Assembly (NCBI GenBank): GCA_011037195.1
Contig: JAAEAF010004370.1
Span: 95,482 to 159,481, forward strand
Direction of reading: 5' to 3'
Source of the DNA: Triatoma infestans
Taxonomy: Eukaryota > Arthropoda > Insecta > Hemiptera > Reduviidae
DNA length: 64,000 nucleotides
Shown here: positions 11,826 through 23,693 of the stretch, in pieces
How positions within the stretch are numbered: position 1 is the first letter of the stretch
How the letters are laid out: each line of letters opens with the position of its first letter
Notes under the pieces: generated by a model
What the model was told of the DNA's origin: nothing
The model's database searches: none
The model's input: the letters and a program-made list of their open reading frames with translations, nothing else
Made by a program: the position numbers and the translations under genes

Positions 11826-12035
11826 TGGGAAGTGATTAGCTCAATGATTAGCGCACTGGACTCTCACGCACAGGCCCCGGGTTTGAGTTCAGCTGTGCTG
11901 GCTTCAGATTTTTTTCTACCTAGGAGCCTCTAAAGCTCAGTGGACAATGTTATCTGTTTGTTGAGGCCGACAGTGCACTGAGTAGGCTCCAAGCGCAATG
12001 ACCATAGATGCTGACGCAGGTTAAAAAAAAAAAAA
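11826..12035 (+). mobile_element. SINE-A, diverged standalone copy
   Basis: AAGTGATTAGCTCAATGATT (A-box-like), GGGTTTGAGTTC (B-box-like), CTACCTAGGAGCCTCTAAAG and GTTGAGGCCGACAGTGCACTG follow in family order and end in an A run at about 12023-12036. A target-site duplication was not identified. Confidence 0.8.
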
Positions 12036-12160
12036 ACTACATTCTTTCAATATTCACTGAAAGTATTTCTTTTAAAATTCAACAATTTCTTTGATTTAAG
12101 ATGTAATTTAAACAATTTTTGGTATGTTGTGGTGGTTGGTTCCGCAGAGCTGGAAAGCAT

Positions 12161-12381
12161 CAGAGACATTTTCCGTGGTAGCCTGCTTCATTTTGTGGTC
12201 ATCGACCGGTTTCGGTCTCTAATTTAACTCTGAGTTAAATCAGTTAGTGTGAAAAAGTAAGGTTGCTCTGTGCAAGTCTGTGTTGTTACACTGTCTGAAA
12301 AACGCATCCTGAGGATGGGCGAACGCCCGAAACCGGTCGATGACCACAAAATGAAGCAAGCTACCACGGAAAATGTCTCTG
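12161..12381. repeat. Fold-back element, 55-bp inverted arms
   Basis: The arm 12161-12215 is the reverse complement of 12327-12381 with one mismatch. The central 111 bp is not symmetric. At the inner edge of the right arm, 12308-12333, lies CCTGAGGAT, a GGGC-GAAC-GCCC hairpin and GAAACC. This resembles the CUGANGA, stem II, GAAA part of a hammerhead ribozyme but lacks a usable stem III and cleavage site. There is no coding frame. Confidence 0.85.
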
Positions 12382-12413
12382 AAAATTTTTGGTATATATA
12401 CTATAGTGGATTA

Positions 12414-12745
12414 GTTAGGTGGAGAGAATTTGGGCCTGGTTGATGAAATAAGAAGACCGGGTTAACACTGGTTAACTATGTATATAATAAAGAGACACTG
12501 TTTGCCTGGACTTTACACTTGTAATGATGATACTGTATGGTAGAGTGGAAAATAGGTAGTGATTGGCTGTATGAACTCAATAGTATGAACTGTGTTTAAC
12601 TGTCTTGAACTGACTCTCTCTGGACTGTCGTCGCTCTATATACGAGTATATGTGTCTCCCACTCCACTCTATATATGTGTGGTTGGGTTCGTTTCTCATC
12701 TCTTTACTCTCTTTGGTTGCTGATCTCTCTTTGGATGCTGTTACA
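12414..12745 (-). repeat. LTR-like repeat (TGTAAYAGC family), reversed copy
   Basis: Reverse complement of the family at 7711-8045. It ends with CTGTTACA on the plus strand, i.e. starts TGTAACAGC on the minus strand, and contains the matching TTGGTTGCTGATCTC and CCTGGACTTTACA blocks. It lies 32 bp beyond the fold-back element. Confidence 0.7.
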
Positions 12746-12784
12746 TATACAATTTTTACCTTCTCTTACCCTAGTAAGAGGAAG

Positions 12785-13430
12785 TATTGTAATCGTGACA
12801 AATTTTAGATATTTGAGTTTTCATCGGAATTATCCGTTTTGAGGTCTATTGAATCCAATAAAGCGGTTTTTTTAGAAAATGATGTGTGTATGTGTATGTA
12901 TGTATGTGAACTGCAAACCTCAAAAACGAAAAATTGTAGAAAGTTCAAACTTGATATTCCGTTTAGGTATCACCATGGAATTCAATAGTAAGTACCTGTC
13001 AAAATTTCTCAACCGAATATTACCACTTTAATGTATGGTTTATTCACTTCTTTTGCAATTTTCTCGAAAATGGCTTCAACGATTTTCTTTAAAAACTTAA
13101 TATATCAACTACATAACAAAGATATATAATATTTATTTGCAACATTTCTCCAGGAAAGTGCATTTAAGGGCACTTTTGGGGGGAGAGGTTGGGCTAGGTT
13201 TTTCCTCTTAAGTGCTATTTCACTTTATTACACAATTCTACCATCTAAATATTATTAATTAGCAGTAAATTGATTGCCAAAATTTCGAGTTTCAAGAAAA
13301 TTAGTAAACCGGAAATGTGTTTTTACTCAACAGTTTTTTTTTCTCCAGTTTTCGCGATTTTCTTCATAAAAACACCGACGAATTTTCTTAAATTTATCAT
13401 ACTAACTATAAAATTTGTCAATTACAATTC
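12785..13430. repeat. Unclassified dispersed repeat (family G), longest copy
   Basis: Opens with GTATTGTAATCGTGACAAAT, a segment also found at 40728, then an ATGTGT-rich tract, then (13030-13430) the reverse complement of the block at 6955-7195. The constant order suggests a family at least 650 bp long. No coding potential recognised. Confidence 0.7.
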
Positions 13431-15210
13431 TGAAAACTGGGGTAAGAGAAAAAGTTGTCTGAGATATTTGGTTTTATATATCGTCTAAATGTTAAAAAAA
13501 AATGAAATATTAAAGTTCGCGTTTGGGTGTATTTATGTGTTTCAACTTAAGATGCTTAATTCATTTTGTTTTTTTAAACGAAAACAAGGATTGATAACGC
13601 CCAAATCTGCTTCTGAAGATTTCAGCTGCCCAGTTTCGGGAATGATTATTGTGTTTAAAACATCTCTTAAGATAGGATGGCCAAAACCGGACAGGCAGTG
13701 GTAAAAAAAAAAGTGTGACCATTTTCTTTTTTAGCACTTCGTCTCCAATTACTAATAAACGGCTTAAAATGAAAAAAAAAAATCAACCATATGCGAAACA
13801 CCATAATGTTTAATAATGTCGTATAACGTTGCAATGGAAGGCAAAAATTATGTTTTTTTTTTTATATAATTAAGAAATATTAGTTGTAGGAAATTTGTGC
13901 ATTGCCTGGCAAAAGAGTCGGAAACAGGTACTAGACACCGTTAGAAGAAAAGTCAAAGCACTCAGCACTATTATCTTGGGACTCCCTTCTAGAAATTAAA
14001 TATAAAGGGCAGGTTTTAACTACTAACCAACATGAGAGTTTGATCAGTCGTATATAAAAATTCAACCAGTAAATTTCGTCTCATGCAGTCACTCTCTTTA
14101 ACTACAGTGTCAGTAATAAGTATTTAACATTTGTGTTTTAAAATCAATCTAGTACAAGTGCAAGAGTTTTTTTTTTGTATATTTAGATGTTTATTTCATT
14201 AATTACAACGTCTTTGAAATGTTTTTGAAGATTTTTAGAGATATTTGGAATATTTTTTTGAAATAATATTCGCAGTTAAAAACTATTGAATAGATAATTT
14301 TCTAATAGCAATGAAACAACAAATTGCCTTCGGATTTTTATAAATATATTGTAAAATATTTTTATCGAAATTACAAATGAAAGGTATGAAATTATTATTT
14401 ATTTATTTATTTTTTTTTTTAATATTATTAATATTTATTATCTTTGGCACAACAACCCATGAAAAGGCGCCGTTTAGCACTTATCTTAAGTTTGCTATTA
14501 GCTTCTGTAACTCCTCACTGTCCCTCAAGATATTGGGTTAACAGTGTTTTATCATCACGGGTATAGAACACGGGATTTTTCTCACCACAGGCTAAAGCAA
14601 CCCGAATAGAAGAATATTAATCAAGTTAATGTTAAAATTGTCACTAATTATTGAATAAAATGCTATATATATATATTTTTTTTGTAAATAATTTTTGTAT
14701 ATAGAATTGAATTAAATATACTTATCTAAACACGCAACACGCCTAGGAAATGATTAATAGACTATAATTAATTTCTATTAATTACTGAGCAATTAAACAT
14801 TTACTATAATAGTAATGTTTGATTATATTTTATTTATTATTTTTTTCATATATACAAATTTGACTTTCTTATTAAAATAACCGTGTTCAAAGCTATAAAA
14901 TGCATATTAAGAATGTCAATAGATAGCCACTATGTGTGGGACATTAAGGAGATCGGAGCTCGTTGCAGAAACTCATTTTTACAACAACAATAACGAAGAA
15001 GCAGAAAATTTAGAGCTCGCTATAAATTTACACAATTAAGCTATGAATGTTAGAAGAAATAACATAATCCCAGAAATTTTTTGGGTTAAATAGACCCAAT
15101 AAAAATTGAATGAAAAATTGATATTATTTAAAAAAAAAAAACAAAAAAACAAACTCTTACTAAATTAAAATGATTAAATATACAGACATTCTTAATTCTC
15201 TTAAAGGAAT
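13431..15210. other. AT-rich DNA, no recognised gene
   Basis: No gene recognised. A TATA-like GTATATAAAAATTC near 14050 and a segment TTTGGCACAACAACCCATGA at about 14444-14463, similar to one at about 28158, may be repeat debris. Confidence 0.45.
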
Positions 15211-15221
15211 TGTATCGAAAT

Positions 15222-15888
15222 GTTGGTATATGTACCGCCGAAGCGAGTATTTCTGGTTTGTGGTGCAGGTCTTATGGGAATCTTTGGGAATGAGGAGGTG
15301 GATAGTTTTGCCAAACTAGGCGTCTCTCTCCCTTTCATTGGTCCCGAGCCTGCTGTCGGTGTATCTTCGGGCACATGTTTGTCAGGTTTCCAGACCTCAC
15401 AGCATTCATCCTTATGGATCAGTCTAAGATGCTCATTGGGAATCCGGACGGAGCTTTCAGTAGCGGGGTCCGATGTCTTTCACGGACCTCTCTCAGGCAT
15501 CTTGTTGGCTTTCTCACTGGGCATTGTGGCTTAAGGAGATATCTCTATACAATGGGACTCATGCCTGACCCCTTTTTCAGAGTTTGTGACACGGAGGAGG
15601 AAATACCCAAGCATCTAATGACGGATTGTTTGGGCTATGAGTAGATTAGGTTTAGGACCTTCCGCCGGAATAGGATATCGGTAGAGGATCTTAAGCTATC
15701 TCCTTTTAAGGTTTTGGTCCGCTTTTGTTCGGTCCGTGGTGAAACTTAGATGGGTAAAACCTGGGCCTGGACTTTTGTTCCAGTCCCAGTAGTTGTTATT
15801 CTTTAGGGGTAGCTATATGGGCCCAGCGTGGCTTTGGATAGCGTAGGGTTTTGCCCTCCCCTTCCTTGAATAATAATAATAATAATAA
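15222..15888 (+). pseudogene. I/LOA-type LINE 3' end, 5' truncated, with 11-bp TSD
   Basis: The sequence aligns closely with 46470-47150, sharing GGGAATGAGGAGGTGGATAG and GGTCCCGAGCCTGCTG. It therefore represents the end of RNase H, the zinc-binding C-terminal region (an H-C-rich segment ending near 15640) and the 3' UTR of the same LINE family. It closes in an (AAT)n tail (15869-15888). A perfect 11-bp direct repeat TGTATCGAAAT flanks it at 15211-15221 and 15889-15899, so this is a target-primed insertion truncated at its 5' end. The reading frame changes at least twice, so no protein is made. Confidence 0.85.
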
Positions 15889-15899
15889 TGTATCGAAAT

Positions 15900-18627
15900 A
15901 TTCTTTATCAATTCAGAAGTTAGTGCGACAAATAAAAAATTTTAAAACAATTGAAAACTCATTCGAAAAATATTCTTGTATTCACTAACTAATAAAATTT
16001 GCGACTATTTGAGTTTTACTAATCTTATTTGCTTACAGTGTGGAAAAAGAAGGAATTTATAAAAAGATAAATTTTGGCTTGTTTAATTTCCTTTGAATGT
16101 ACAAATCATGCAAGTGACATGTTCAAATTAAATAGGGTAAATGTATATCGGGATTATGTGCATTGTAAATTTATATTTGTGTGCGTGAATGTTTGTATAT
16201 ATGTGTTCCTCAGTGACTAGTTGATTAGAAGGAAATTACTGTAAGGAAGTGTGAGAAGGAAGAGACAGCGACTGTCCTAGGCCAAACGGAAGACAAATGT
16301 CGTTGGCTATTTCACAGTAACGACCTTCCATCCAGTACCAACACTCACTCCCCTTTACACTTCCTTCCTTCCCTTACAGACTACTCACTCCCTTTCCCCT
16401 GCTAACTGTCTCTGGCATCATTCCTTCTCGACTCCTATCCTATGCCCACTTTCTCACACAATTCTAGAAGCCAGACTTTCCCTTAGTAAGATAGATGCCG
16501 CCTAAGCACAAACCCGTACTTGTCTCTATAAGCTACAGTGTCTAACCCATCTCACACCACTTTCCTGTCATTTGGGTAATGGAAATTGAAACAGAGGCGA
16601 CAGTGAAGTCGTTTGTCATAATTCTCCGGCTGGGTGCCAAGACTATCCCTGAAGTGCCACTAAGAACTGGGACCGTTACGTGGCCAGACTGTTACCCTCC
16701 CCTTTCAACCCATTCTCCTATTTCTTCTTCTTCTTCTTTCTCAAACTTAACCCAACTTTGCCATTCTACTAAAAATTTTTTATCCCACTTTAGCTATCTA
16801 TTTTACTGTGAACTTGAGCCACTGATGGAATATAAATTCGTAGATCGCATGTCGAACAAAATCGTACCTTAGTAGTAAAAGAGCTGAAATAACATTTCCA
16901 TTGTTCCCGATTCTTTAATAGGTATTATTACATTACATACACAGCATATAAAAAACTTTCTGTCTGCCAGCAATTTATTTATGATGGAAATAAAAACAAA
17001 AATTTAAAAGAAAACGATACGTAAATGGATAATTATTTAATTAGGTGGAATTTAAACATTAAATATAACATAGAAATTAGATATTTCTCTTGCAAAAAAA
17101 AAATCATAAATCAGATTACTTTTTTTTAGCAAACGATTTTGTTTAATATTGATATTATGCCGTTTCGGTCAAAAATATTGATTTTAGAACCGTATGTTTT
17201 CATACAAAACTTAAATTTTCAATATTAAATTAAAAAAAAATATATAAGAAGACAATGTTTATAGGATACTTATTAACTTTAGCGTTGCTATATATGTAGT
17301 TTGTTCTATATTTCCATAATAGAGTTTGAAAGTTACATTCAAATTGGGAATATTTTATGAGTAGAGTAATTAAATATTAATCCAGATGTGTTAGGAGGAA
17401 TAACTTGTAACAACTGGTGTCAAAAATAGGATTGATTGTTTACCATAGGAGGTAATTTTTTTTAAACAAATAATTCGTTTAATCCGAAGAAAAATTAGAT
17501 GACTGTAGTGGAAGAAAGAAATAAAAGAAAATAATAGTTTTGAAAAATAGTTTAGAAGCTTTTATAGTTTGAAAAATCTAATTTTGTTAATATTTTAAAT
17601 GTATCTTAGTGCAGTGAAAAGAGTCAGGTACTGTAATTTGGGGTCATTGCTATTAGGGAAACAAAGGCACAAAAATCCGTTAAATTAATACAATACCACT
17701 TGGCGAACTGTTTTATTAGAGAGGGCATTCCTTCAGGACAGTCTGCATTCTGCTTTCAAAGCCAGAACACTTGCTTCAGAAATCGCTCTCTTAACTCATG
17801 CCCTATGATAGAGATTTGCCTTTATTCTAGATATACATCATTTATTAAGATACAGTTGTGATATTGTAATGTACTTAAATTTGCTTAGAGAATAATATAT
17901 TTATTTTAAAACAGTGGTGATTTCTTGATTATTTTTTTAATACTTCACTCTCTTAAACATATTATATACTTACAAGCCCTTTTACAAAACTGCTCATGCC
18001 ACTACTAACAACTACAACAACACATCACACCAAATACATTTCATGACCATTTTGTTGTTGTGTTTCGAGCTGTTTCGATGTTCTTAAAGAAAATGTTGAA
18101 CGATATTTAGTCGGTATATTGATATGAAATTAGAAGAAGAATTGCAAATATAAGAGATGACATTTTCCCAGTTCATAAGAGTTAAAAGTGATATGAAGAA
18201 ATTAATAGAAGCAAAGTTTGATTTGAAAACAAATAGGTATCAAGAAGAGATAATTGAGGATAAGACTTGTATGAGGTGAAGTTAATAAAGAAGTTAACAA
18301 AATACAGGAGAAGAAAAAAATAACATGGAGGAACATGCAATATCCCACATGTTATATTTTCCACCATAATTTCAGTGTTATGTATAATTTAACAGTCATC
18401 ACTAACAAAAATTATGCTTACTGAAATATCTTTTAAACATTACACTTTAAATGATTGGCTTGTCCTAATGACTTTGAGATTTGTAGTGAAGTAAAAAATA
18501 GTTTGTAGTTCTGAATATTTCATAATAAATTTTTGGTTTCAAAAAAATATCTTGAAAATAACATCAAAGAAAAAACATTATCAGCTGTGAAAAATTCATA
18601 CGACTTGCTCTTTTAAATAAAATAAGT
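15900..18627. other. AT-rich DNA, no recognised gene
   Basis: A pyrimidine-rich, less AT-biased patch at 16250-16760 includes an open frame at 16579-16872 without recognisable motifs. The remainder is AT-rich. I see no repeat family from elsewhere in the window. Confidence 0.5.
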
Positions 18628-18631
18628 CTAA

Positions 18632-18666
18632 CCCTTAGCAGGAAGTATAGGTCCCTCAGACCGCTA
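18632..18666. repeat. piggyBac-like left terminal inverted repeat
   Basis: Outer repeat CCCTTAGCAGGAAGTA runs straight into the inner repeat GGTCCCTCAGACCGCTAG. The AGACCGCT motif occurs again at about 18834. Confidence 0.85.
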
Positions 18667-18974
18667 GAAAAATTTCTTACTATTAAGTTGGCATTCCTTA
18701 AAGACGCTCCGCTTTGTGAACATTAGTACCTTCTTATTGGTTATCCATAAGTTTAGGTGTGAGTTTACATTACCAAATTTTATTTTTTTTTAAAGAGTTT
18801 TTTGGTAACCTCCTAAACACTACCTGGTATTAAAGACCGCTACTTCTATTTGTGTAAGCGATTTATAGGTATGTCAGGCCGTGTACTTCTTTTCAAGTAA
18901 TTATTTTTTTTTTTTAAGTTGTTTTGTTTATTTTATTTTAAGTTATTGTACTGTCATTTTCCCCTAGATATAAA

Positions 18975-20793
18975 ATGGCTTCTCAAGACATACGTTTTTA
19001 TCCAAGCGATCCTGATTATAATTCAAAAATTGAGGCATATTTACGAAAATTAGACGAGGAATCTGAAAATGAAGATGATGATATATTAGGAGATATAATT
19101 TCCGATTCTGAAGACGACCCAGATTATGTAGGCAATGAGGAAGAATCTCACACCTCCAGCTGCGCAAGCAATGACGAGCTGGAAGAAGAGCTAAGCTCTG
19201 AATTAGCTAATGCGACACTTCAGCATCATCTGTCTGAAAAATTGGTCGGTAAGTCCGAGCTTGAATGGAGATCAAAACAACCTTGCGCCGTGCAGCGAAC
19301 ACCTGCTCACAACATTATCAAAGGTTTGCCTGGCCTATTAGCACCCGCGAAAGCTTTAGGTGAATGTGCATCAAGCGAGGAAATCTGGAATTTACTTTTT
19401 GATACCACCATCATAAAAAAAATAGTAAAGTGGACCAATGAGAAATTGGAATACTTTCATAACGCAGCAGAGTACCATCAAAAATAAAATTTTCGACTTA
19501 CTGACGAGCTTGAGATAAAAGCTTTGATAAGTGCGCTGATGTTAACGTCGATTTACAAATCGGGACGTGAAAACATGTTTTCATTATTCAAAAGAGGTCC
19601 CCGTGGGCGGCCTATTTTTCGTGCACTACTGTCTGTAAAGAGATTCCAAATTTTATTACTGTCTTTGCGATTTGACAACTCCAATGACCGTAATGTTCGT
19701 AAGAAAACAGATCCAGCTGCAGCAATTTCTTTCATATTCAACAATTTCTTTAGAAACTGGCAAAAAGTATTTTCCATTGGTGAATATGCCTGCGTCGATG
19801 AAATGCTAGTGCCGTTCAGAGGAAGGTGTAAATTTAGAGTTTATATGCCGAAGAAGCCTGCAAAATACGGCATCAAAATTTTATGTTTAACAGATGCTAG
19901 AAATAGTTACGTTTATAATGCATACATATATTGTGGGAAAAATACAGATGGTTTAGGATTAAGTGAGGAGGAACAGAATTTCTCAAAACCTACGCAATCA
20001 GTACTGCGTCTGGTAAAACCAATTGTTGGGTCGAACAGAAACATAACGGCAGACAATTGGTTTTCTTCCTTAGAACTCGTGGTAAAATTGAGTTAACTTG
20101 GTCTGACATACGTTGGGACGTGCAGAAAAAACCGTCCAGAAATTCCCCCTGAATTTTTGCCTAACAAAAAGAGAGAGATGAAGACTTGCTTGTATGCGTT
20201 CACAAACAATACCACTCTGATTTCTTTTGTTCCTGAAAAAAATAATTGCGTACTACTAATATCAAGCATGCATCACAGTATAGCAACCGATAAATAAAAA
20301 AACCTTCCAGAAATAATTAGTTTTTACAACTCCACTAAAGGAGGGGTAGATATTGCCGATATGAAAACATCTATATATTCTTCAAACAGAAGAACGAATC
20401 GTTGGCCGATGTCAGTATTTTATACTATAATAAATATAGGAACACATAATAGCCATTAATTATACTTTTGCGATAAAAAAAAAACAGGAATTACAAGATT
20501 CAAATTTATTGAGAATTTGGCGATTAGCCTCGCAAAGCCTCATCTAAGAAAAAGATTAAAAATTCCAAACTTGAGAAATGATCTGAGGGAATTAATATCG
20601 GATATTTTGGGGGAAAAGGAGCCACAAATTCCTACACCAAAAACAGATAAATTGCAGAAAAGAAAAACATGCAGTCTCTGTCCTTATCAGAAGCAAAGGA
20701 AAACTAATTACAAATGTATAAGCTGTGATCATGCAATTTGTCTGAAGTGTTCAAAAAAAAATTTGTGACAATTGTGTTAACAAAATAGGTTAA
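18975..20793 (+). pseudogene. piggyBac-like transposase, broken by four in-frame TAA stops and one frameshift
   Basis: DDE transposase of the piggyBac superfamily (DDE_Tnp_1_7), which would excise and insert the surrounding element. The start at 18975 opens MASQDIRFYPSD and an acidic N-terminal region, as is normal for the family. All of 18975-20768 lies in one frame, interrupted by TAA at 19485, 20094, 20295 and 20457. The three catalytic Asp are kept: in CVDEMLVPFRGR (codon 275), TADNWFSS (codon 360) and GGVDIADMKT (codon 459), matching D268, D346 and D447 of the moth element. The basic YSSNRRTNRWPM block follows. The C-terminal Cys-rich finger CSLC, CISC, CLKC is cut by a one-base shift in the A run at 20753-20761; the other frame then gives ICDNC and a stop at 20791. 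Length, about 600 codons, fits the family. Confidence 0.9.
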
Positions 20794-20886
20794 AAGTAAT
20801 GTTATTTTCATTAAATTTAATAGTTTTATATTTTAATAGCCAAATAAAAATATTTTAATTGAGTTATGTTCATTTGAAGAAACCTT

Positions 20887-20953
20887 TAACATAGCGGTCT
20901 TCCAGACCTATACTTCCACATACGTTGCTGAAATACATACTTCTCGCCAAGGG
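20887..20953. repeat. piggyBac-like right terminal and subterminal inverted repeats
   Basis: The inner copy is AGCGGTCTTCCAGACCTATA (about 20892-20911), the reverse complement of the left inner repeat. The outer copy TACTTCTCGCCAAGGG ends at 20953. About 30 bp separate the two. Confidence 0.85.
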
Positions 20954-20957
20954 CTAA

Positions 20958-22280
20958 TGATTAGATTTCCTGGTAACTTAGTAAATATGAAAATCTATAT
21001 GGTGAGGATTGTACTTGACTGAATTGTGAGGCAGTTATGTTTGTTTCAACCACTTCAGATGCTTGTAAGTGCAATTTAAATTTAAAGCTAACTCATATCT
21101 CCTCCAAAACAATCTAGTTTTGCTTTTTCCGGATAAAATAAACAGTTTCATATCATCGTAATAAGCATTCCAGGTATACTTATAAAGTCATATTTCCCGG
21201 TTAAATGATTTCTAAACGATTTCCTGATTATATTCAGAATTCTATCAATGTTTTTAATCATCATTTAAGATTATATAGATGATAAGAAATATACGTGATT
21301 CTTGCGCCCCCAGATTCTCCAAAATAAAAATTTGCAAATTACTAAGATCTTTGGGAGGAAACCGTGTCCTTAGAAATTTACGTTTAGCCCATATTGCAAT
21401 AGGTTTCTTCAGGGTAGTGTTAACTTCTGGCAATAAAGTGATGTAGAGAAGCTTATTGCAATATAAGCGCAACATATAACAAACCATTGACGCAACCATG
21501 TCAACTCGAAGAAAATGTTTTGCATAACAATGGTCGCGGAAGCCTCAATGATCTACTAAAATCAATTTTCATGGAATAATTAGTGTTTCTATAGTCACCA
21601 TTTTTTATTAATCTGACTAATTTATATGAAATGATAATAACTATTATTTGAAACTTATTTGCCATTATTGGCCACTAGTTATATAAAAGTAACGTTATAA
21701 GTATATGTATCAATATATTATGTATATAATTATAAAATCTTTCTTCATGAAATAAATATTTACGTAATAACTAATAAATGAATTTGACATGGAAAACACT
21801 AAAATTCTCTCCATCAACAATAATATTAAGAAAAGAAATATATTGGAAATGATTCATATTAGAAAAGATAAATTATCTATCAATTTTAGAACAGATACCA
21901 AATACCTATCCCTCAATTATAACATCTCCTGGAATTTACAAAACAACATACAGACTAAGATACGGTTTTCCCATCCGCTCTCCTAACCTTGATCCATCCA
22001 ATGTCCGTAACACTTGGTGACGGCATATCAAAGGTTAAACTACTGTTTGTAAGTAATTCTAACTGATAATTTTTGTAAGTACATTTCCTAAGTTATTTCC
22101 ATACATTACTCTTATATATTGCACATATTGTCAAAGTTTCAATAGTTGTGATTTAGTTTAATATTGATCGTTCTCAACAATAGTTTAAAATAAATTTAAA
22201 TGTGCTATATATATTATAATTTTTAGTTTATTTATATAGTTTATTTCAAAAATTTTTATTTTGAAAATATTTATTTTAAG
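20958..22280. other. AT-rich DNA, no recognised gene
   Basis: Nothing recognisable on either strand. Confidence 0.5.
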
Positions 22281-22293
22281 TTCATATTTTGAA

Positions 22294-23693
22294 ACCGGGC
22301 AGGCCCGGCAGGGTGGATTGGGAAATGGCCAAAACCATCTGTACACCTTCGAGGTTGGAATGGGCAATTGGCTTGTTTCTGCCATACAAGCCTCCGGGGG
22401 TGGACGGGTCTTTCCCGGCCTTCTGCAGAGGGGCATAGCGGAGATCCTACCACACCTGGTTAGAGTAACTAGAAGTAGTTTGGCACTCGGGTATATACCG
22501 AGACCATGGAGGAGGGCAAGGGTGGTGTTCATCCCGAAAGCAGGGAATAAGGACTCCACCCTGCCCAAATCCTTCAGGCCTATCAGCCTTATGTCCTTTC
22601 TCCTTAAGGCAATGGAAAAGGCCTTTGATAACTATATAAGAATAGAGATTCTGGACAGGGTGCCTTTGCACCCGCAAAAGCATGCATACCGAGCAGGAAG
22701 ATCAACGGATACCGCTCTGTATGAGCTGACGAGTGCCATCCCGGAATCTCTAGATGTCAAGGAAACGGCCATTTGTGTCTTTCTCGACATAGAGGGTGCT
22801 TTTGATAACACTTCCCATGAGGCCGTCAGTAGGGCCCTAATTAAAAGGGGGGTGGGTTGACGGCACCATGGCGAGGTGGGTGGATGAGATGTTGTCCACA
22901 CGAACAGTGGAGCGATGGTGGGACGACAAACCATTAGAGTCAGTACGACTAGAGGTTGTCCTCAAGGGAGGGTTTTGTCATTCCTAATATAAAGCTTGGT
23001 AGTAGACGAACTCCTCTGCAAATTGGCGGATCTCGACATCTCCTGTCAGGGGTATGCCGATGATATTGTCATAATTGCTAGAGGTAAGTTCGAAGAAACC
23101 CTTTGTGAAATATTACAAATGTGTCTAGACATCACTAACAGATGGTGCCTTTCTGTGGGGTTGGGTATCATCCCAACGAAAACCACGGTAGTTCCTTTTA
23201 CAAGGCGCAGGGCTCTTCCACATCTGGAAAGCATCCAGTTAGCTGGAGTTGATCTAGAGTGGAAGAAGGAAGTTAAATATCTTGGGGTAACTCTGGATAG
23301 TATGCTCCGATGGAATAGCATGTTGAATTAACTGCCAGCAAAGCTACTCGCGCTCTCATGGTGTGCAGGAGGGTGGCAGGCAAGTCCTGGGGATGCCCTC
23401 CTCGCATTCTTATTTGGATGTACACCATGATGGTGAGACCCATTATCAACTATGGCGCAGTAGCGTGGTATAACAGAACAATGCTTGAGAAGGTCAAGAA
23501 GACTCTTGACAAAGTACAGCGCCTTGCGTGGCTATGCACGACGGGAGCAACGAAGACGTGTCCTACAGCCGGGATTGAGGTTATTCTCAATCTCACACCG
23601 CTCTACTTAGTGGTGGAAAGGGTAGCGAAGGGAGCCCTCCTCAAAATCTCTAGGGAGGGCGTGGGGGGACGTGGCCTAAGTTCTGGGAAGTGA
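22294..23693 (+). pseudogene. Reverse transcriptase part of LINE ORF2, frameshifted
   Basis: Reverse transcriptase of a non-LTR retrotransposon. In order: WAIGLFLPYKPPGVDG (22346-22396, frame 2), a frameshift, then IPRPWRRARVVFIPKAG and SFRPISLMSFLLKAMEK (22495-22620), the AYRAGRSTDTALYELT motif, FLDIEGAFDN (motif A with catalytic Asp), a break near 22858, YADDIVIIARG (catalytic motif C at 23051-23083), and VKYLGVTLD in the thumb. After another break, RPIINYGAVAW and VQRLAWLCTTGA (23433-23550) form the conserved segment after the RT. At least three frameshifts or stops make it inactive. The AYR-GRSTDTA motif and the RNase H downstream place it in the I/LOA/R1-related group rather than RTE or CR1. 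Confidence 0.88.

Larger units (their letters stand above)
18632..20953 (+). mobile_element. piggyBac-like DNA transposon, complete ends, dead transposase
   Basis: A 2322-bp element. It begins CCCTTAGCAGGAAGTA and ends with the reverse complement of CCCTTGGCGAGAAGTA (13 of 16 matched), the CCCT-type terminus of piggyBac elements. It is flanked on both sides by the tetranucleotide CTAA (18628-18631 and 20954-20957) in place of the usual TTAA. A second, inner inverted repeat GGAAGTATAGGTCY...AGACCGCTA occurs directly at the left end (18641-18666) and about 30 bp further in on the right, the asymmetric terminal layout known from the family. It contains one transposase reading frame, listed separately. 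Confidence 0.92.

Noticed and set aside
16579..16872. 97-codon open frame as a host exon
   Set aside because: Low-complexity Ser/Pro run and no recognisable domain or splice context; not enough to call.
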